Positions 53,267 to 62,469 of a DNA stretch of 64,000 bases are shown here, in pieces (within the stretch, counting starts at the first letter, position 1; each line of letters begins with the position of its first letter). The position numbers and the translations under genes are program-made. The stretch covers positions 124,001-188,000 of the forward strand of contig CALSSW010000002.1 in NCBI GenBank assembly GCA_943789105.1, in the 5' to 3' direction. The notes under the pieces were generated by a model. That model was given only the letters and a program-made list of their open reading frames with translations. It was not told the origin of the DNA and made no database searches. The stretch comes from an uncultured Ulvibacter sp. (GTDB taxonomy: Bacteria; Bacteroidota; Bacteroidia; Flavobacteriales; Flavobacteriaceae).

Positions 53267-53406
53267 AAAAAGAGAAAACGCGTGATTGGGCCGTTAATTT
53301 AACCTGTAGGTTTTTTCCAGCCGCAAAGATACCAATAGCCTTTCTTATAACCGGGAATTACTTTCAATGTATTGTGTTGTGCCCTTAAGATGTGTTAAAA
53401 GTTTAG

Positions 53407-53414
53407 TAGTTTTG
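53407..53414 (+). promoter_or_regulatory. Putative -7 element of the YheT-like gene
   Basis: TAGTTTTG fits TAnnTTTG and ends 38 bp before the ATG at 53453. No matching -33 element seen. Confidence 0.35.
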
Positions 53415-53452
53415 AGCCTCACCTAAAACCCCTGTCTAGGGATATTGTTTCT

Positions 53453-54424
53453 ATGCCAATTATAAGATCTGGGTATAAAGCCAAAGGCCTGTTTAAAAGC
53501 GGGCATTTTTCTACTATTTATTCTGCCAAATTAAGACCCATTCCTAGGGTAGCTCAAGTAAGAAAGCGGCTTGAGCTTACCGATGGAGATTTTGTGGATA
53601 TAGATTGGAGCTATCACGACTCAAAAAGAGCTAAAAGCAATAAAGTAGCCATACTACTCCATGGCCTTGAGGGAGACGCCCAAAGAGTGTATATGCAAGG
53701 GCAAGCCAAGGCTCTTGTTGAAGATGGCTGGGACGTCGCCGCCATGAACCATAGAGGATGCAGCGGCGAGGAAAACCGTTTGTACTTGTCTTACAACAGT
53801 GGGCGCACCCAAGATTTATCTGAACTGGTAGACCACATACTTACTCAAGAGCAGTACTCAAAAGTTGCGCTTATAGGTTTTAGTATGGGAGGAAATCTAT
53901 TGTTAAAATACCTTGGAGAACCCAGAGAGATTACACATAAAATTGTTGCAGGAATTGCCATCTCTGCTCCTATTGACTTGCCATCTTCCCTAGACTTTTT
54001 AATGAAAAAACGCAACAAACCATACACCCTTGTTTTTTTGAAAGATTTGCGCAATAAGTACAAGAGAAAAATGAAGTTATTTCCTGGGGTGATGACTAAA
54101 GAAAAACTCAGCCAAATAAAAACGCTACTTGATTTTGACAATATATACACCGCTCCAGCGCATGGATTTAAAAGTGCAGCAGAATACTACCAAAAAAGCA
54201 GCGCCTTGCAATTCTTACCCAACATCAAAACGCCTGTTCTTATATTAAGCGCTGCAAACGACAGTTTCTTGGCCCCTACGTGTTATCCTTTTGATGTTGC
54301 AAAACACCATAAAAATATTTACCTTGAAGTTCCAAACACCGGAGGACATGTTGGGTTTCATGTAACAAATACAGAGTATTACTCTGAGCTTCGGGTCTTA
54401 GATTTTTTAAATTCTATACAATGA
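53453..54424 (+). CDS. YheT-like alpha/beta hydrolase
   Basis: A 323-residue protein of the YheT/UPF0017 family. It shows LLHGLEGDAQRVYMQGQAKA, NHRGCSGEENR, the nucleophile GFSMGGNLLLKYLGE, the acid in ANDSFLAP and the His in GGHVGF. The physiological ester or amide is not known. The stop overlaps the SdpI gene start by 4 bp (ATGA), so the two are translationally coupled. Confidence 0.88.
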   Translation: MPIIRSGYKAKGLFKSGHFSTIYSAKLRPIPRVAQVRKRLELTDGDFVDIDWSYHDSKRAKSNKVAILLHGLEGDAQRVYMQGQAKALVEDGWDVAAMNHRGCSGEENRLYLSYNSGRTQDLSELVDHILTQEQYSKVALIGFSMGGNLLLKYLGEPREITHKIVAGIAISAPIDLPSSLDFLMKKRNKPYTLVFLKDLRNKYKRKMKLFPGVMTKEKLSQIKTLLDFDNIYTAPAHGFKSAAEYYQKSSALQFLPNIKTPVLILSAANDSFLAPTCYPFDVAKHHKNIYLEVPNTGGHVGFHVTNTEYYSELRVLDFLNSIQ

Positions 54425-54813
54425 TAGCAAACCAATATACAGATCAAAACCAGTTATACATGGCCCTTGGTTACTGCGCTTTTATGTTACTTCTTGGGTG
54501 GTTGCTTAAAAAATTTCCGCCTAAAAAAATAAATCATTTATACGGCTATAGAACCCAAAGGTCAATGAAAAACCAAGCAACTTGGGAGGTAGCTAACACG
54601 TATTCCTCCTTAGTTTTCTTTAAAGTCTCTTTGTATAGTTTTTTTATTCCTGTGGGTCTTTACTTTTTGTATCCACAACTAAACGTATTGATTACCATTG
54701 TTACAAATACACTATTATTACTTTGTGTGATTTATGCCACAGAAAAACAGTTAAAGACCCGTTTTGACACACAAGGAAATCCCTTAGACCAGACACACCA
54801 AACAAAGCACTGA
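54421..54813 (+). CDS. SdpI-family membrane protein
   Basis: A 130-residue integral membrane protein with three segments (about 12-30, 62-82, 86-106). The YGYRTQRSMKNQATWEVAN motif between segments 1 and 2 is characteristic of SdpI, the immunity protein against the SdpC toxin in Bacillus; many homologues have no toxin nearby, as here. It overlaps the hydrolase gene by 4 bp. Confidence 0.82.
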   Translation: MIANQYTDQNQLYMALGYCAFMLLLGWLLKKFPPKKINHLYGYRTQRSMKNQATWEVANTYSSLVFFKVSLYSFFIPVGLYFLYPQLNVLITIVTNTLLLLCVIYATEKQLKTRFDTQGNPLDQTHQTKH

Positions 54814-54822
54814 TGATTTGTG

Positions 54823-54830
54823 TACCTTTG
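54823..54830 (+). promoter_or_regulatory. Putative -7 element of the yicC operon
   Basis: TACCTTTG matches TAnnTTTG and ends 31 bp before the yicC ATG. The -33 element is not clear. Confidence 0.4.
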
Positions 54831-54861
54831 ATGTCACATTAAAACAATATATACACAACCC

Positions 54862-55719
54862 ATGATTCAATCCATGACCGGGTACGGCAAACACGTGATA
54901 CAGTTGCCAACCAAAAAAATAACCGTAGAAATTAAATCTCTTAACAGTAAAAGTTTAGATTTAAACACCCGGGTTCCTTCTGCCTACAGACAAAAAGAAC
55001 TAAACATTCGTAAATTGTTAGCATCAGCACTCACGCGCGGAAAAATAGATCTGAACCTGTTTGTAGAATCTACAGGAGAACAAACAGCCACCAAGATCAA
55101 TGAAACAACCCTAAGGCAATACATGGGGCAACTCTCTGAAGTTGTTGCTGCAGATCAAATAGAGCTTTTAAAAATGGCCGTTAAAATGCCAGATGCCTTC
55201 AAAACAGAACGCGAGGAGGTTGACGAAGATGAGTTTTCTGAAATTTTAAAGGCTGTCACTCAGGCCTTAGTTGAAATAAACATTTATAGAACAGACGAAG
55301 GTGAGGTTTTAAAAAATGATTTCTTACAACGCATTGCTATTATTGGTAAGCATCTAGAAGAGGTTCTTGCAATAGATAGCCAGCGCATAGACGGAGTTAA
55401 ACAACGCCTGCGTAGCGCAGTAAACGACCTTAAAGAAAAGGTTGATGAAAACCGCTTTGAACAAGAGTTGATATACTACCTAGAAAAATACGATATCACA
55501 GAAGAGAAAGTGCGTCTAGAAAATCATTTAAGTTATTTTAAAGAAGCCGTTCACAGCGATGATAGTAATGGAAAAAAACTAGGTTTTATTACTCAAGAGA
55601 TTGGTCGTGAAATTAACACAATTGGGAGTAAAAGTAATTTTGCGCCAATGCAACAATTGGTGGTACAGATGAAAGATGAGTTGGAGAAAATAAAAGAACA
55701 AGCTTTAAACGTATTATAA
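54862..55719 (+). CDS. YicC family endoribonuclease
   Basis: A 285-residue protein with the YicC/YloC N-terminus MIQSMTGYGKHVI, VEIKSLNSKSLDLNTRVP and the C-terminal DUF1732 region with YYLEKYDITEEKVRLENHLS and QEIGREINTIGSK. Escherichia coli YicC is reported to act in RNA turnover. It is in a tight operon: its stop overlaps the gmk start by one base, a common yicC-gmk pairing. Confidence 0.92.
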   Translation: MIQSMTGYGKHVIQLPTKKITVEIKSLNSKSLDLNTRVPSAYRQKELNIRKLLASALTRGKIDLNLFVESTGEQTATKINETTLRQYMGQLSEVVAADQIELLKMAVKMPDAFKTEREEVDEDEFSEILKAVTQALVEINIYRTDEGEVLKNDFLQRIAIIGKHLEEVLAIDSQRIDGVKQRLRSAVNDLKEKVDENRFEQELIYYLEKYDITEEKVRLENHLSYFKEAVHSDDSNGKKLGFITQEIGREINTIGSKSNFAPMQQLVVQMKDELEKIKEQALNVL

Positions 55720-56348
55720 TGGCTACAGGAGGAAAATTAATTGTTTTTTCTGCGCCCTCTGGAAGCGGAAAAACAACTATTGTACAACATTTGCTGAAAC
55801 AAGAGAGCCTGAATTTAGAGTTCTCTGTATCTGCGACCTCTCGGGAGGCTCGCGGAGAAGAACAACACGGCAAAGAATATTATTTTTTAAGTCTTTCGGA
55901 TTTTAAATCTCACATGAAGCAAGATGATTTTTTAGAGTGGGAAGAAGTGTACCGCGACAACTTTTACGGGACACTTAATAGTGAGATAGAGCGTATTTGG
56001 GCCATGGGTAAGAACGTTATTTTTGATATTGATGTAGTTGGTGGGCTAAGAATTAAAAGAAAGTTTCCGGAAAGAACCTTGGCTGTTTTTGTGAAGCCTC
56101 CAAGTGTTGAGGAACTGAAAATAAGGCTTAAAAACCGAAAAACAGAAAGTGACGAAAAAATAAATATGCGCATTGCCAAAGCCTCTGTAGAGATGGCAAC
56201 CGCCCCTAGGTTTGATCATACTATTTTAAATGACACCCTAGAATACGCTTTGCAAGAAGCAACCAAGTTGGTGGCAAGCCATATTGCTAAACCTTTTTTA
56301 AACGCAGCGTCTCTAGATAGTCCTCACTCTATTTTAGAAGAAGAATAA
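55719..56348 (+). CDS. gmk: Guanylate kinase
   Basis: It phosphorylates GMP to GDP. The 209-residue protein has the P-loop SAPSGSGKTTI, SATSREARGEEQHGKEYYFL and DIDVVGGLRIK. Length normal, with a short C-terminal tail. nadD starts immediately after the stop. Confidence 0.96.
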   Translation: MATGGKLIVFSAPSGSGKTTIVQHLLKQESLNLEFSVSATSREARGEEQHGKEYYFLSLSDFKSHMKQDDFLEWEEVYRDNFYGTLNSEIERIWAMGKNVIFDIDVVGGLRIKRKFPERTLAVFVKPPSVEELKIRLKNRKTESDEKINMRIAKASVEMATAPRFDHTILNDTLEYALQEATKLVASHIAKPFLNAASLDSPHSILEEE

Positions 56349-56939
56349 ATGACTGGTTCAAAAAAAATAGGCCTCTATTTTGGCACTTTTAATCCTATTC
56401 ATGTAGGTCATTTGGCCATTGCCAACCACATGGTAGAGTTTAGTGACTTAGATCAGGTATGGATGGTGGTAACACCTCATAACCCCCACAAAAAGAAAAG
56501 CTCTTTACTAGACAATAATCACCGCCTAACCATGGTTGATATTGCCTTAGAGGAGTACCCAAAAATTAAGTCAAGCACTATTGAGTTTGATTTGCCTCAA
56601 CCCAATTACACAGTCAACACCTTGGCTTTTTTAGAAGAAAAATACCCTCGCCAAAATTTTTGTTTAATCATGGGCGAGGACAATCTCAAGAGTTTCCATA
56701 AGTGGAAAAACTATGAGGTTATACTTTCTAGATACGAGCTGTTTGTTTATCCTAGATTGAGCCCTAACAAAGCAGCCGCTTTGTTAGATAACCACCCAAA
56801 TATTACTAAGGTATCGGCCCCGATCATGGAGATTTCTTCTACCGCTATTAGAAATGGAGTTAAAAATCAAAAAAACATTCGCCCTCTGTTGCCCCAAAAT
56901 GTATGGCAGTATTTGGATGAAATGAACTTTTATAAATAA
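56349..56939 (+). CDS. nadD: Nicotinate-nucleotide adenylyltransferase
   Basis: It makes nicotinate adenine dinucleotide in NAD synthesis. The 196-residue protein has GTFNPIHVGHLAIA at the N-terminus, the helix RLTMVDIALEEYPKIKSS, IMGEDNLKSFHKWKNYE and the ISSTAIR motif. It follows gmk directly without a gap. Confidence 0.95.
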   Translation: MTGSKKIGLYFGTFNPIHVGHLAIANHMVEFSDLDQVWMVVTPHNPHKKKSSLLDNNHRLTMVDIALEEYPKIKSSTIEFDLPQPNYTVNTLAFLEEKYPRQNFCLIMGEDNLKSFHKWKNYEVILSRYELFVYPRLSPNKAAALLDNHPNITKVSAPIMEISSTAIRNGVKNQKNIRPLLPQNVWQYLDEMNFYK

Positions 56940-56973
56940 TCCTTGTAGCAATTTTTGGTTAAAAACACGTTAG

Positions 56974-56981
56974 TAATTTTG
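56974..56981 (+). promoter_or_regulatory. -7 element of the DUF3298 gene, nearly leaderless
   Basis: TAATTTTG fits TAnnTTTG and ends 4 bp before the ATG at 56986. TTTG at 56954-56957 is 16 bp upstream, shorter than the usual spacer. Confidence 0.4.
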
Positions 56982-56985
56982 AGAA

Positions 56986-57738
56986 ATGAATTTTAAGTAT
57001 CCGGGATTTTTTTTTATAGCGCTTATTTTCTGTGGGTGTACCTCAGAGATATTTCAGCCCCAACCACGCTCTTTCTCTCAGGGAGATTTATCAAACTGCC
57101 TGTCAAGAGATTGCCCAAATATAGCTATTGATTATCTCTTTTATACTCCCCAGAACAATCGCGAATTACAATTAAACAAGGCTATAACTTCTTTTATTGC
57201 CGCGTCTCTGTACCTAGAAGACCCATCAAAAGAGCCGACGGCACTAACCATAAATATTGCAGCGCAAGGGTTTGTGGATTCTTATTGGCGTGATCATGCA
57301 GAGTTTCCAGATTTGGCAGCAGAATATTTTGTTGAGGCCTCCGTAACCGAGACGCACAGAGATGAGATATTTTTATCCTTAGAATTTAAACTCTATAAAT
57401 ACACAGGTGGCGCACACGGCTATCGGGATGTTAGCTATATTAATTTTGACAAGCAAACCGGTAAGGAGCTAACAAATCAAGCTCTTTTTAAGCATTATGA
57501 TGCCCTTAGCGAGTTTGCTGAAATTGAGTTTAGAAAAGCATTTACTATTGCCCAGCAAAGCAGCATCAATGTTAATAACTTTTGGTTCAATGACAATACC
57601 TTTACGATGCCCTCTACCCTTGGATTTGTTCAAGACAGTCTGGTACTTCACTACAATCAACACGAGATAGCAAGTTATAGAGATGCCCCTGTTATTGTAA
57701 GAATCCCCCTTGATCAGGTAAAAGCGTTTATGAAATAA
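56986..57738 (+). CDS. DUF3298/RsiV-like lipoprotein
   Basis: A 250-residue exported protein. The signal ends FFIALIFCGC with a plausible lipobox. The body has a DUF4163-like part and a DUF3298 domain with YTGGAHGYRDVSYINFDKQT, as in the extracytoplasmic region of the anti-sigma factor RsiV and in PdaC. These domains bind or sit near peptidoglycan. No sigma factor is directly next to it, so it is probably not RsiV itself. Confidence 0.82.
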   Translation: MNFKYPGFFFIALIFCGCTSEIFQPQPRSFSQGDLSNCLSRDCPNIAIDYLFYTPQNNRELQLNKAITSFIAASLYLEDPSKEPTALTINIAAQGFVDSYWRDHAEFPDLAAEYFVEASVTETHRDEIFLSLEFKLYKYTGGAHGYRDVSYINFDKQTGKELTNQALFKHYDALSEFAEIEFRKAFTIAQQSSINVNNFWFNDNTFTMPSTLGFVQDSLVLHYNQHEIASYRDAPVIVRIPLDQVKAFMK

Positions 57739-57799
57739 AAAATCACCTCATGGCGATGAGATGATTTTTAGTGAAGTTGTTTGGCCAAGAAGGCCAAAC
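57736..57799. terminator. Two terminator-like hairpins, convergent genes
   Basis: AAAATCACCTCAT and ATGAGATGATTTT (about 57738-57768) pair with one mismatch and are followed by T. A second hairpin GTTTGGCC/GGCCAAAC lies at 57779-57799. They separate the plus-strand DUF3298 gene from the minus-strand gene ending at 57850. Confidence 0.7.
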
Positions 57800-57849
57800 A
57801 GAACAATTAAAACACTTCAAAACAACAGTTTTTTCTATCTTGAAGTTCC

Positions 57850-59262
57850 CTAAAACTTAAAACTTAACCCAGTGTACACCCCAAGGTAATAGGGCTTAAA
57901 ACTCACAGAGGAGTCTGTATATGGATTTAATTGGTATTTAAACATTGGCTCTACATTAAGTCTAAACTTGCTTGACATTTTGTAATGCAGTCCAAGCCCT
58001 ATGTTGCTAGCAAAGCTGATATCAGATAGGTTATTGGCAGACCCAAGAACCTCATTGTAGCTGCCTGCGGTTACCGAAACCTCGTTATTTCCTAAAAGTA
58101 GTGTGCTAATACCTCCAATGACATCAAGGCCAAAAGCGCTGTCAAAAAGCGTGTAGCTTAATTCTAAAGGGACTTCGTAATAACTAATGTTTTGGTTTAT
58201 AAAAGCATCACCGTTTGTTGATTTTGGTGTTATATCACCAAAAGTTCCGTCTTGGTTTTGACTAGAAAATGTCCCCAAATCTTGAGCTATAACTACAACC
58301 CCCTCACTGGCATAATCTATGGTTTTTAACGCCAAGGAGACTGGGCCGTCACCAAGTTCTATACCGCCAGTGCTATAGCTTAGCGCCACATTACTAATAC
58401 CAGAGCGGATTTTTAATCTATCACTAAGGGCATAGCGCACCCCGATACCGTAGCTAATATTTACATCACCGCTTTGGGAGTTGTCTGCAAAACTAGCATC
58501 TATAGAAGACCCTTGGCTTAATGTGTTGTAATAAACGGGAGCGATGTTGGGCGCAATTTCCCAAAGATTGTATTTCGAAGATTTCTTGGCTACCGCCTCT
58601 TTAGACTCAAGCTGTTTTTGTTCCTTTATGGCATCAAAAATAGATGTTTTTTCGGGCGCGTTGGTGTTTGGTTTTTCAGCGGCAACTATTAAAGCGGTGC
58701 TGTTAGAAGGCGCTAAAGTCTTGGTGTCTATTATTTCTTTATTTTCTGAAATAACAGCGGATTTTTCTGGTTTTACAACTGCTACGCTCGAGTTTTTTGT
58801 AGGCATAACAAGCTCTTTTTTGATAGCTAATTTTACAGCCGATTTTTCTGGTTTATTTAAGACAATAATTTCGTTTTTTGACCTCTTAGGATCATTGACT
58901 TCTACTTTTGGTGTTATGGTCTGGTTTTGTGTGTCTTTATTTGTTGAAGTAACCAGCAGCTCGTCTTGCGGCAACCCTATTGTTTTGTCAATATTTGGGC
59001 CTGTGTTAGGGACCTGTTCTATATTTTGTTGCTGCTCAACAATGCTATTGTTTTTGGGGTCATTTAACAAGCTCCCTATAGAAAAGATAAATGCCAAGCT
59101 AGCCGCAACACCTGCCGCTCTCCACCAGATAGCAATAACACGATCTTTCTTATCTTTTTCTAAACGCGCCTGTATCTTATTCCAAACATGAGAAGCCGGA
59201 GCCGTCTGGTGATTTGCGAATCGTTCATTAAAGAGTTGGTCTATGTTCTTTTTTTGTTTCAT
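57850..59262 (-). CDS. Putative anti-sigma partner fused to an outer-membrane-type barrel
   Basis: A 470-residue protein. Residues 1-40 are cytoplasmic in character (KKNIDQLFNERFANHQTAPA). One membrane segment follows (about 44-66, WWRAAGVAASLAFIFSIGSLL), then a long Pro/Lys/Glu-rich linker with the repeat KPEKSAV, and from about 240 a beta-rich C-terminal domain (YGIGVRYALSDRLKIRSGIS, then YEVPLELSYTLFD and YLGVYTGLSFKF) like an outer-membrane porin. It is co-directional with and 34 bp downstream of an ECF sigma factor, so I infer a regulatory partner. Confidence 0.7.
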   Translation of the reverse strand: MKQKKNIDQLFNERFANHQTAPASHVWNKIQARLEKDKKDRVIAIWWRAAGVAASLAFIFSIGSLLNDPKNNSIVEQQQNIEQVPNTGPNIDKTIGLPQDELLVTSTNKDTQNQTITPKVEVNDPKRSKNEIIVLNKPEKSAVKLAIKKELVMPTKNSSVAVVKPEKSAVISENKEIIDTKTLAPSNSTALIVAAEKPNTNAPEKTSIFDAIKEQKQLESKEAVAKKSSKYNLWEIAPNIAPVYYNTLSQGSSIDASFADNSQSGDVNISYGIGVRYALSDRLKIRSGISNVALSYSTGGIELGDGPVSLALKTIDYASEGVVVIAQDLGTFSSQNQDGTFGDITPKSTNGDAFINQNISYYEVPLELSYTLFDSAFGLDVIGGISTLLLGNNEVSVTAGSYNEVLGSANNLSDISFASNIGLGLHYKMSSKFRLNVEPMFKYQLNPYTDSSVSFKPYYLGVYTGLSFKF

Positions 59263-59296
59263 TATTATGCTGTTTTTATCAGCAACGATTTATATA

Positions 59297-59869
59297 CTAG
59301 AGGATACTTTTGTTATAGTTGTCAATTTTTGTTTTTAAAATCCCTCTTGCTCTTGCTAAATTAGATTTTGAGGTTCCGTCACTAATCCCTAATAAGCTTC
59401 CAATTTCTTTATGAGAATATCCGTCCATAACATACATGGTAAATACCAGTCTGTATCTCTGGGGCAACTCTTGAATAATGCTAAGTAAATAATCAAGGGG
59501 CAGGCCATTGTCAATAATCTCTTGGTTTGCCGTATCCTCGATTTGCGCTTCATCATCTATAGCAAACACCTTTTGTTTTCTATATTTTTGAAGCACTGTA
59601 TTTACAGTAATTCTTTTTATCCAACCCTCAAAAGAGCCCTTTTCTTTAAACTGCTCAGCCTTATTAAAAATAGTAATAAAAGCATCTTGCAGGCTGTCTT
59701 CTGCCTCTACCTTGTTGGGAGAGTAGCGTAAACAAATTGAGAACAACACACCGCTATAGCGCTTATAGAGCTCTGCTTGTGCCTTAGCGTCCTTCTTTTT
59801 ACAGCCTTGTATGAGTTGGTCTAAAGTCAAATGTAGTTGCCTTGGTTTGTTAGTAATTGTTTTACACAA
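59297..59869 (-). CDS. ECF-type RNA polymerase sigma factor
   Basis: A 190-residue sigma-70 family factor. Region 2 has LYKRYSGVLFSICLRYSPNK, AEDSLQDAFITIF and GSFEGWIKRITVNTVLQKYRKQ; region 4 has YRLVFTMYVMDGYSHKEIGS and a helix-turn-helix in LLGISDGTSKSNLARARGIL. No ATG fits the start; TTG at 59867-59869 or 59828-59830 are candidates. It is directly upstream of the barrel-fused partner gene. Confidence 0.9.
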   Translation of the reverse strand: MCKTITNKPRQLHLTLDQLIQGCKKKDAKAQAELYKRYSGVLFSICLRYSPNKVEAEDSLQDAFITIFNKAEQFKEKGSFEGWIKRITVNTVLQKYRKQKVFAIDDEAQIEDTANQEIIDNGLPLDYLLSIIQELPQRYRLVFTMYVMDGYSHKEIGSLLGISDGTSKSNLARARGILKTKIDNYNKSIL

Positions 59870-60040
59870 TACCCTTCAAATTAGTGGTTACTACACCAAC
59901 TAGATGCTTGATTTTGAAGAGGGTTGCGTAGCGGTTTTTTTATAATAAAAACACTAGCGCGATTATAACGATTAAAAAAAGATTTTAATATACTTCCCTA
60001 AAAAATTAGTCGTTAAAACCAGCAAAAGATACTAAAATAA

Positions 60041-60078
60041 AAACAGGGCTTGGTTTTATGCAAAACCAAGCCCTGTTT
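60041..60078 (-). terminator. recA terminator
   Basis: A perfect 17-bp stem (60041-60057 with 60062-60078) with a 4-nt loop, AAACAGGGCTTGGTTTT and its complement. It lies 62 bp past the recA stop; on the minus strand it is followed by TTTATTTTA. Confidence 0.85.
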
Positions 60079-60140
60079 CAAAACCTTTTAGTACTCCAAC
60101 CAAGCCAGCAAAGTTTGTCTAGATGTGCTCAAGGAGTTGT

Positions 60141-61154
60141 CTAAGCCTCTGCTAAGGTCTTGATACACTCTTTTATTTTAATTTCTAGCTCTTCCATAAG
60201 TTCTGGGTTGTCTAGCAGTAGTGTCTTTACGGCATCTCTTCCTTGCCCTAGTTTGGTTTCGTCATAACTAAACCAAGATCCTGCTTTTTTAATGATTTCA
60301 AAATCTACCCCAAGATCAATGATTTCTCCAACTTTAGAAATTCCCTTACCATACATGATATCAAACTCAACCAATTTAAAAGGAGGGGCCACTTTATTTT
60401 TCACAACCTTCACACGTGTTTTGTTTCCTAAAACGCTACCGTTTGTATCTTTAATTTGAGTAGATCTCCTGATGTCTAGACGCACAGATGCGTAAAATTT
60501 TAATGCATTTCCTCCTGTTGTTGTTTCAGGGTTTCCAAACATAACTCCAATTTTTTCACGCAACTGGTTGATAAAAATCACGGTGCAATTCGTTTTAGAG
60601 ATTGATCCCGTTAGTTTTCTTAATGCCTGAGACATTAACCGGGCGTGTAGCCCCATCTTACTGTCACCCATTTCTCCTTCAATTTCACTTTTTGGCGTTA
60701 GCGCCGCCACAGAGTCAATAACAATAATATCAATAGCTCCAGAACGAATAAGGTTATCTGCAATTTCTAGGGCTTGTTCTCCATTATCTGGCTGAGAGAT
60801 GATTAAATTCTCTACGTCTACGCCAAGACTTTCAGCATAGTATCTGTCAAAGGCGTGCTCTGCATCAATAAAAGCTGCGATTCCTCCCTTTTTTTGCGCC
60901 TCAGCAATTGCATGAATTGTTAAGGTTGTTTTTCCAGAAGATTCTGGTCCATATATTTCAATAACCCGCCCTCTTGGATACCCACCAACGCCTAGGGCCA
61001 CATCAAGACCTAGTGAACCAGAGGGTATAATATCAACATCAATGATGGCTTGGTCTCCCATTTTCATTACGGTTCCCTTACCATATGTTTTGTCTAGTTT
61101 GTCTAAGGTAAGTTTTAATGCTTTTAATTTTGCGTCTTTTTCTTTCTCTGCCAT
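60141..61154 (-). CDS. recA: Recombinase RecA
   Basis: The DNA-strand-exchange and SOS coprotease. The 337-residue protein has the Walker [51 protein letters not shown] and [15 protein letters not shown]. Length is normal. Its control region contains a promoter covered by an inverted repeat (see separate entry). It is divergent from trhO. Confidence 0.98.
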   Translation of the reverse strand: MAEKEKDAKLKALKLTLDKLDKTYGKGTVMKMGDQAIIDVDIIPSGSLGLDVALGVGGYPRGRVIEIYGPESSGKTTLTIHAIAEAQKKGGIAAFIDAEHAFDRYYAESLGVDVENLIISQPDNGEQALEIADNLIRSGAIDIIVIDSVAALTPKSEIEGEMGDSKMGLHARLMSQALRKLTGSISKTNCTVIFINQLREKIGVMFGNPETTTGGNALKFYASVRLDIRRSTQIKDTNGSVLGNKTRVKVVKNKVAPPFKLVEFDIMYGKGISKVGEIIDLGVDFEIIKKAGSWFSYDETKLGQGRDAVKTLLLDNPELMEELEIKIKECIKTLAEA

Positions 61155-61274
61155 AATGCTTTTTTTTATGTCTTATTTTGATGTTAAAAATAAACCTTCG
61201 CTTTACTTCAAACAATCAAATGCTTGCTTGTTTTTTAAAGGTTGTGAACAGGTGTTTTATTTATTTAATGTCCA

Positions 61275-61320
61275 CAAATATACAAAAATTTGGAAATATT
61301 CCAAATTTTGGAAGAATTCC
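61275..61320 (-). promoter_or_regulatory. recA promoter with dyad operator
   Basis: On the minus strand, -33 TTTG (61302-61305) and -7 TATATTTG (61275-61282) are 19 bp apart, an exact consensus match. A perfect 11-bp inverted repeat (AAAATTTGGAA, 61285-61295, with TTCCAAATTTT, 61299-61309) covers the spacer and -33. A second partial copy (TTTGGAAGAATTCC, 61307-61320) lies upstream in tandem. The leader to the ATG is about 115 nt. A repressor binding here would block transcription; its identity is unknown. Confidence 0.6.
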
Positions 61321-61363
61321 TTACTATAGATACATGAATTAAGAGTGTTTAACCCATATTATA

Positions 61364-61393
61364 TTGCTTTGACAGTCTTTTTTTTTACTTTTG
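61364..61393 (+). promoter_or_regulatory. trhO promoter
   Basis: TTG (61364-61366) and TACTTTTG (61386-61393) are 19 bp apart, as in the Bacteroidota consensus. The ATG follows at 61438. Confidence 0.5.
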
Positions 61394-61437
61394 GGCTTTA
61401 GTATAGTATTCTTTTTAACCCTTAACATTAGTATAGC

Positions 61438-62469
61438 ATGCAACTGTACAATACACTAAGTGCCAAAGAAAGAGCCGCTCTTTTAGAACAAGCTGGAGAT
61501 GCCCGCTTAACTCTTTCCTTTTACCAATATGCCCATATCGGTAATCCAGAACTTTTTAGAAACCATTTATTTTTAGCCTGGGATTCCTTAGGTGTTTTGG
61601 GTCGCATATATGTAGCTAAAGAGGGTATAAATGCACAGCTTTCTGTACCGGGAAAAAATTTTAGTGAATTTAAAGCTGTGTTGGATGGGATTTATTTTCT
61701 GAAAAATTGTAGGTTAAACATTGCGGTGGAGCAAGATTTAAAGTCTTTTTTAAAGCTAAAAGTAAAGGTGCGCCACAAAATTGTTGCAGATGGGCTTAAT
61801 GACGCCACCTTTGATGTTACCAATAAAGGAGTACATGTAGATGCAATAACTTTTAACGAGCTAATAGAAGATCCAGATACAGTTTTGGTAGACATGCGCA
61901 ACCACTATGAAAGCGAAATAGGACACTTTAAAAATGCGCTAACCCCAGATGTAGACACCTTTAGAGACTCACTAGATGTCATAGAACAAGACTTACAGGA
62001 TCATAAAGAAGATAAACAATTGGTGATGTATTGCACCGGAGGAATTCGCTGTGAAAAAGCCAGCGCTTACTACAAGCACAAAGGTTTTAAAAATGTATTT
62101 CAGTTGGAAGGCGGAATCATAGAATACACCCGACAGGTGAAAGCTCAAGGGCTAGAAAATAAATTTTTAGGGAAAAATTTTGTTTTCGATCACAGGCGAA
62201 GTGAACGTATTAGCGAGGATGTTATTTCTAACTGTCATCAATGTGGAAGCCCCTTTGACAGCCATACCAACTGTGCTAATGAGGGGTGTCACCTGTTGTT
62301 TATTCAGTGCGATGTTTGCGCAGAAAAAATGGAGCATACCTGTAGTGATGAGTGTCATCAAATTATTAAGCTACCCTTTGAGCAACAGAAAGAACTTCGC
62401 AAAGGAACTCATGCAAGCAATAAGATATTTAAAAAGGGAAGATCTCAGAAGCTTCAATTTAAGAAGTAG
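61438..62469 (+). CDS. trhO: Oxygen-dependent tRNA uridine(34) hydroxylase
   Basis: It hydroxylates U34 of tRNA to ho5U. The 343-residue protein has the N-terminal UPF0176/acylphosphatase-like domain (about 35-135), a rhodanese domain with VLVDMRNHYESEIGHF and the catalytic Cys in YCTGGIRCEKASAYY, and a Cys-rich C-terminus (CHQCGSPFDSHTNCANEGC, CDVCAEKMEHTC). All are family hallmarks. It is divergent from recA. Confidence 0.93.
   Translation: MQLYNTLSAKERAALLEQAGDARLTLSFYQYAHIGNPELFRNHLFLAWDSLGVLGRIYVAKEGINAQLSVPGKNFSEFKAVLDGIYFLKNCRLNIAVEQDLKSFLKLKVKVRHKIVADGLNDATFDVTNKGVHVDAITFNELIEDPDTVLVDMRNHYESEIGHFKNALTPDVDTFRDSLDVIEQDLQDHKEDKQLVMYCTGGIRCEKASAYYKHKGFKNVFQLEGGIIEYTRQVKAQGLENKFLGKNFVFDHRRSERISEDVISNCHQCGSPFDSHTNCANEGCHLLFIQCDVCAEKMEHTCSDECHQIIKLPFEQQKELRKGTHASNKIFKKGRSQKLQFKK

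Noticed and set aside
54421..54813. SdpI as immunity gene of a toxin system
   Set aside because: No sdpC-like or other toxin gene is adjacent; it overlaps a hydrolase gene and is probably a general membrane protein.
58544..59191. 215-codon plus-strand frame opposite the anti-sigma/barrel gene
   Set aside because: Antisense shadow caused by the Ser/Lys/Glu-rich linker; hydrophobic composition is an artefact of complementing it.
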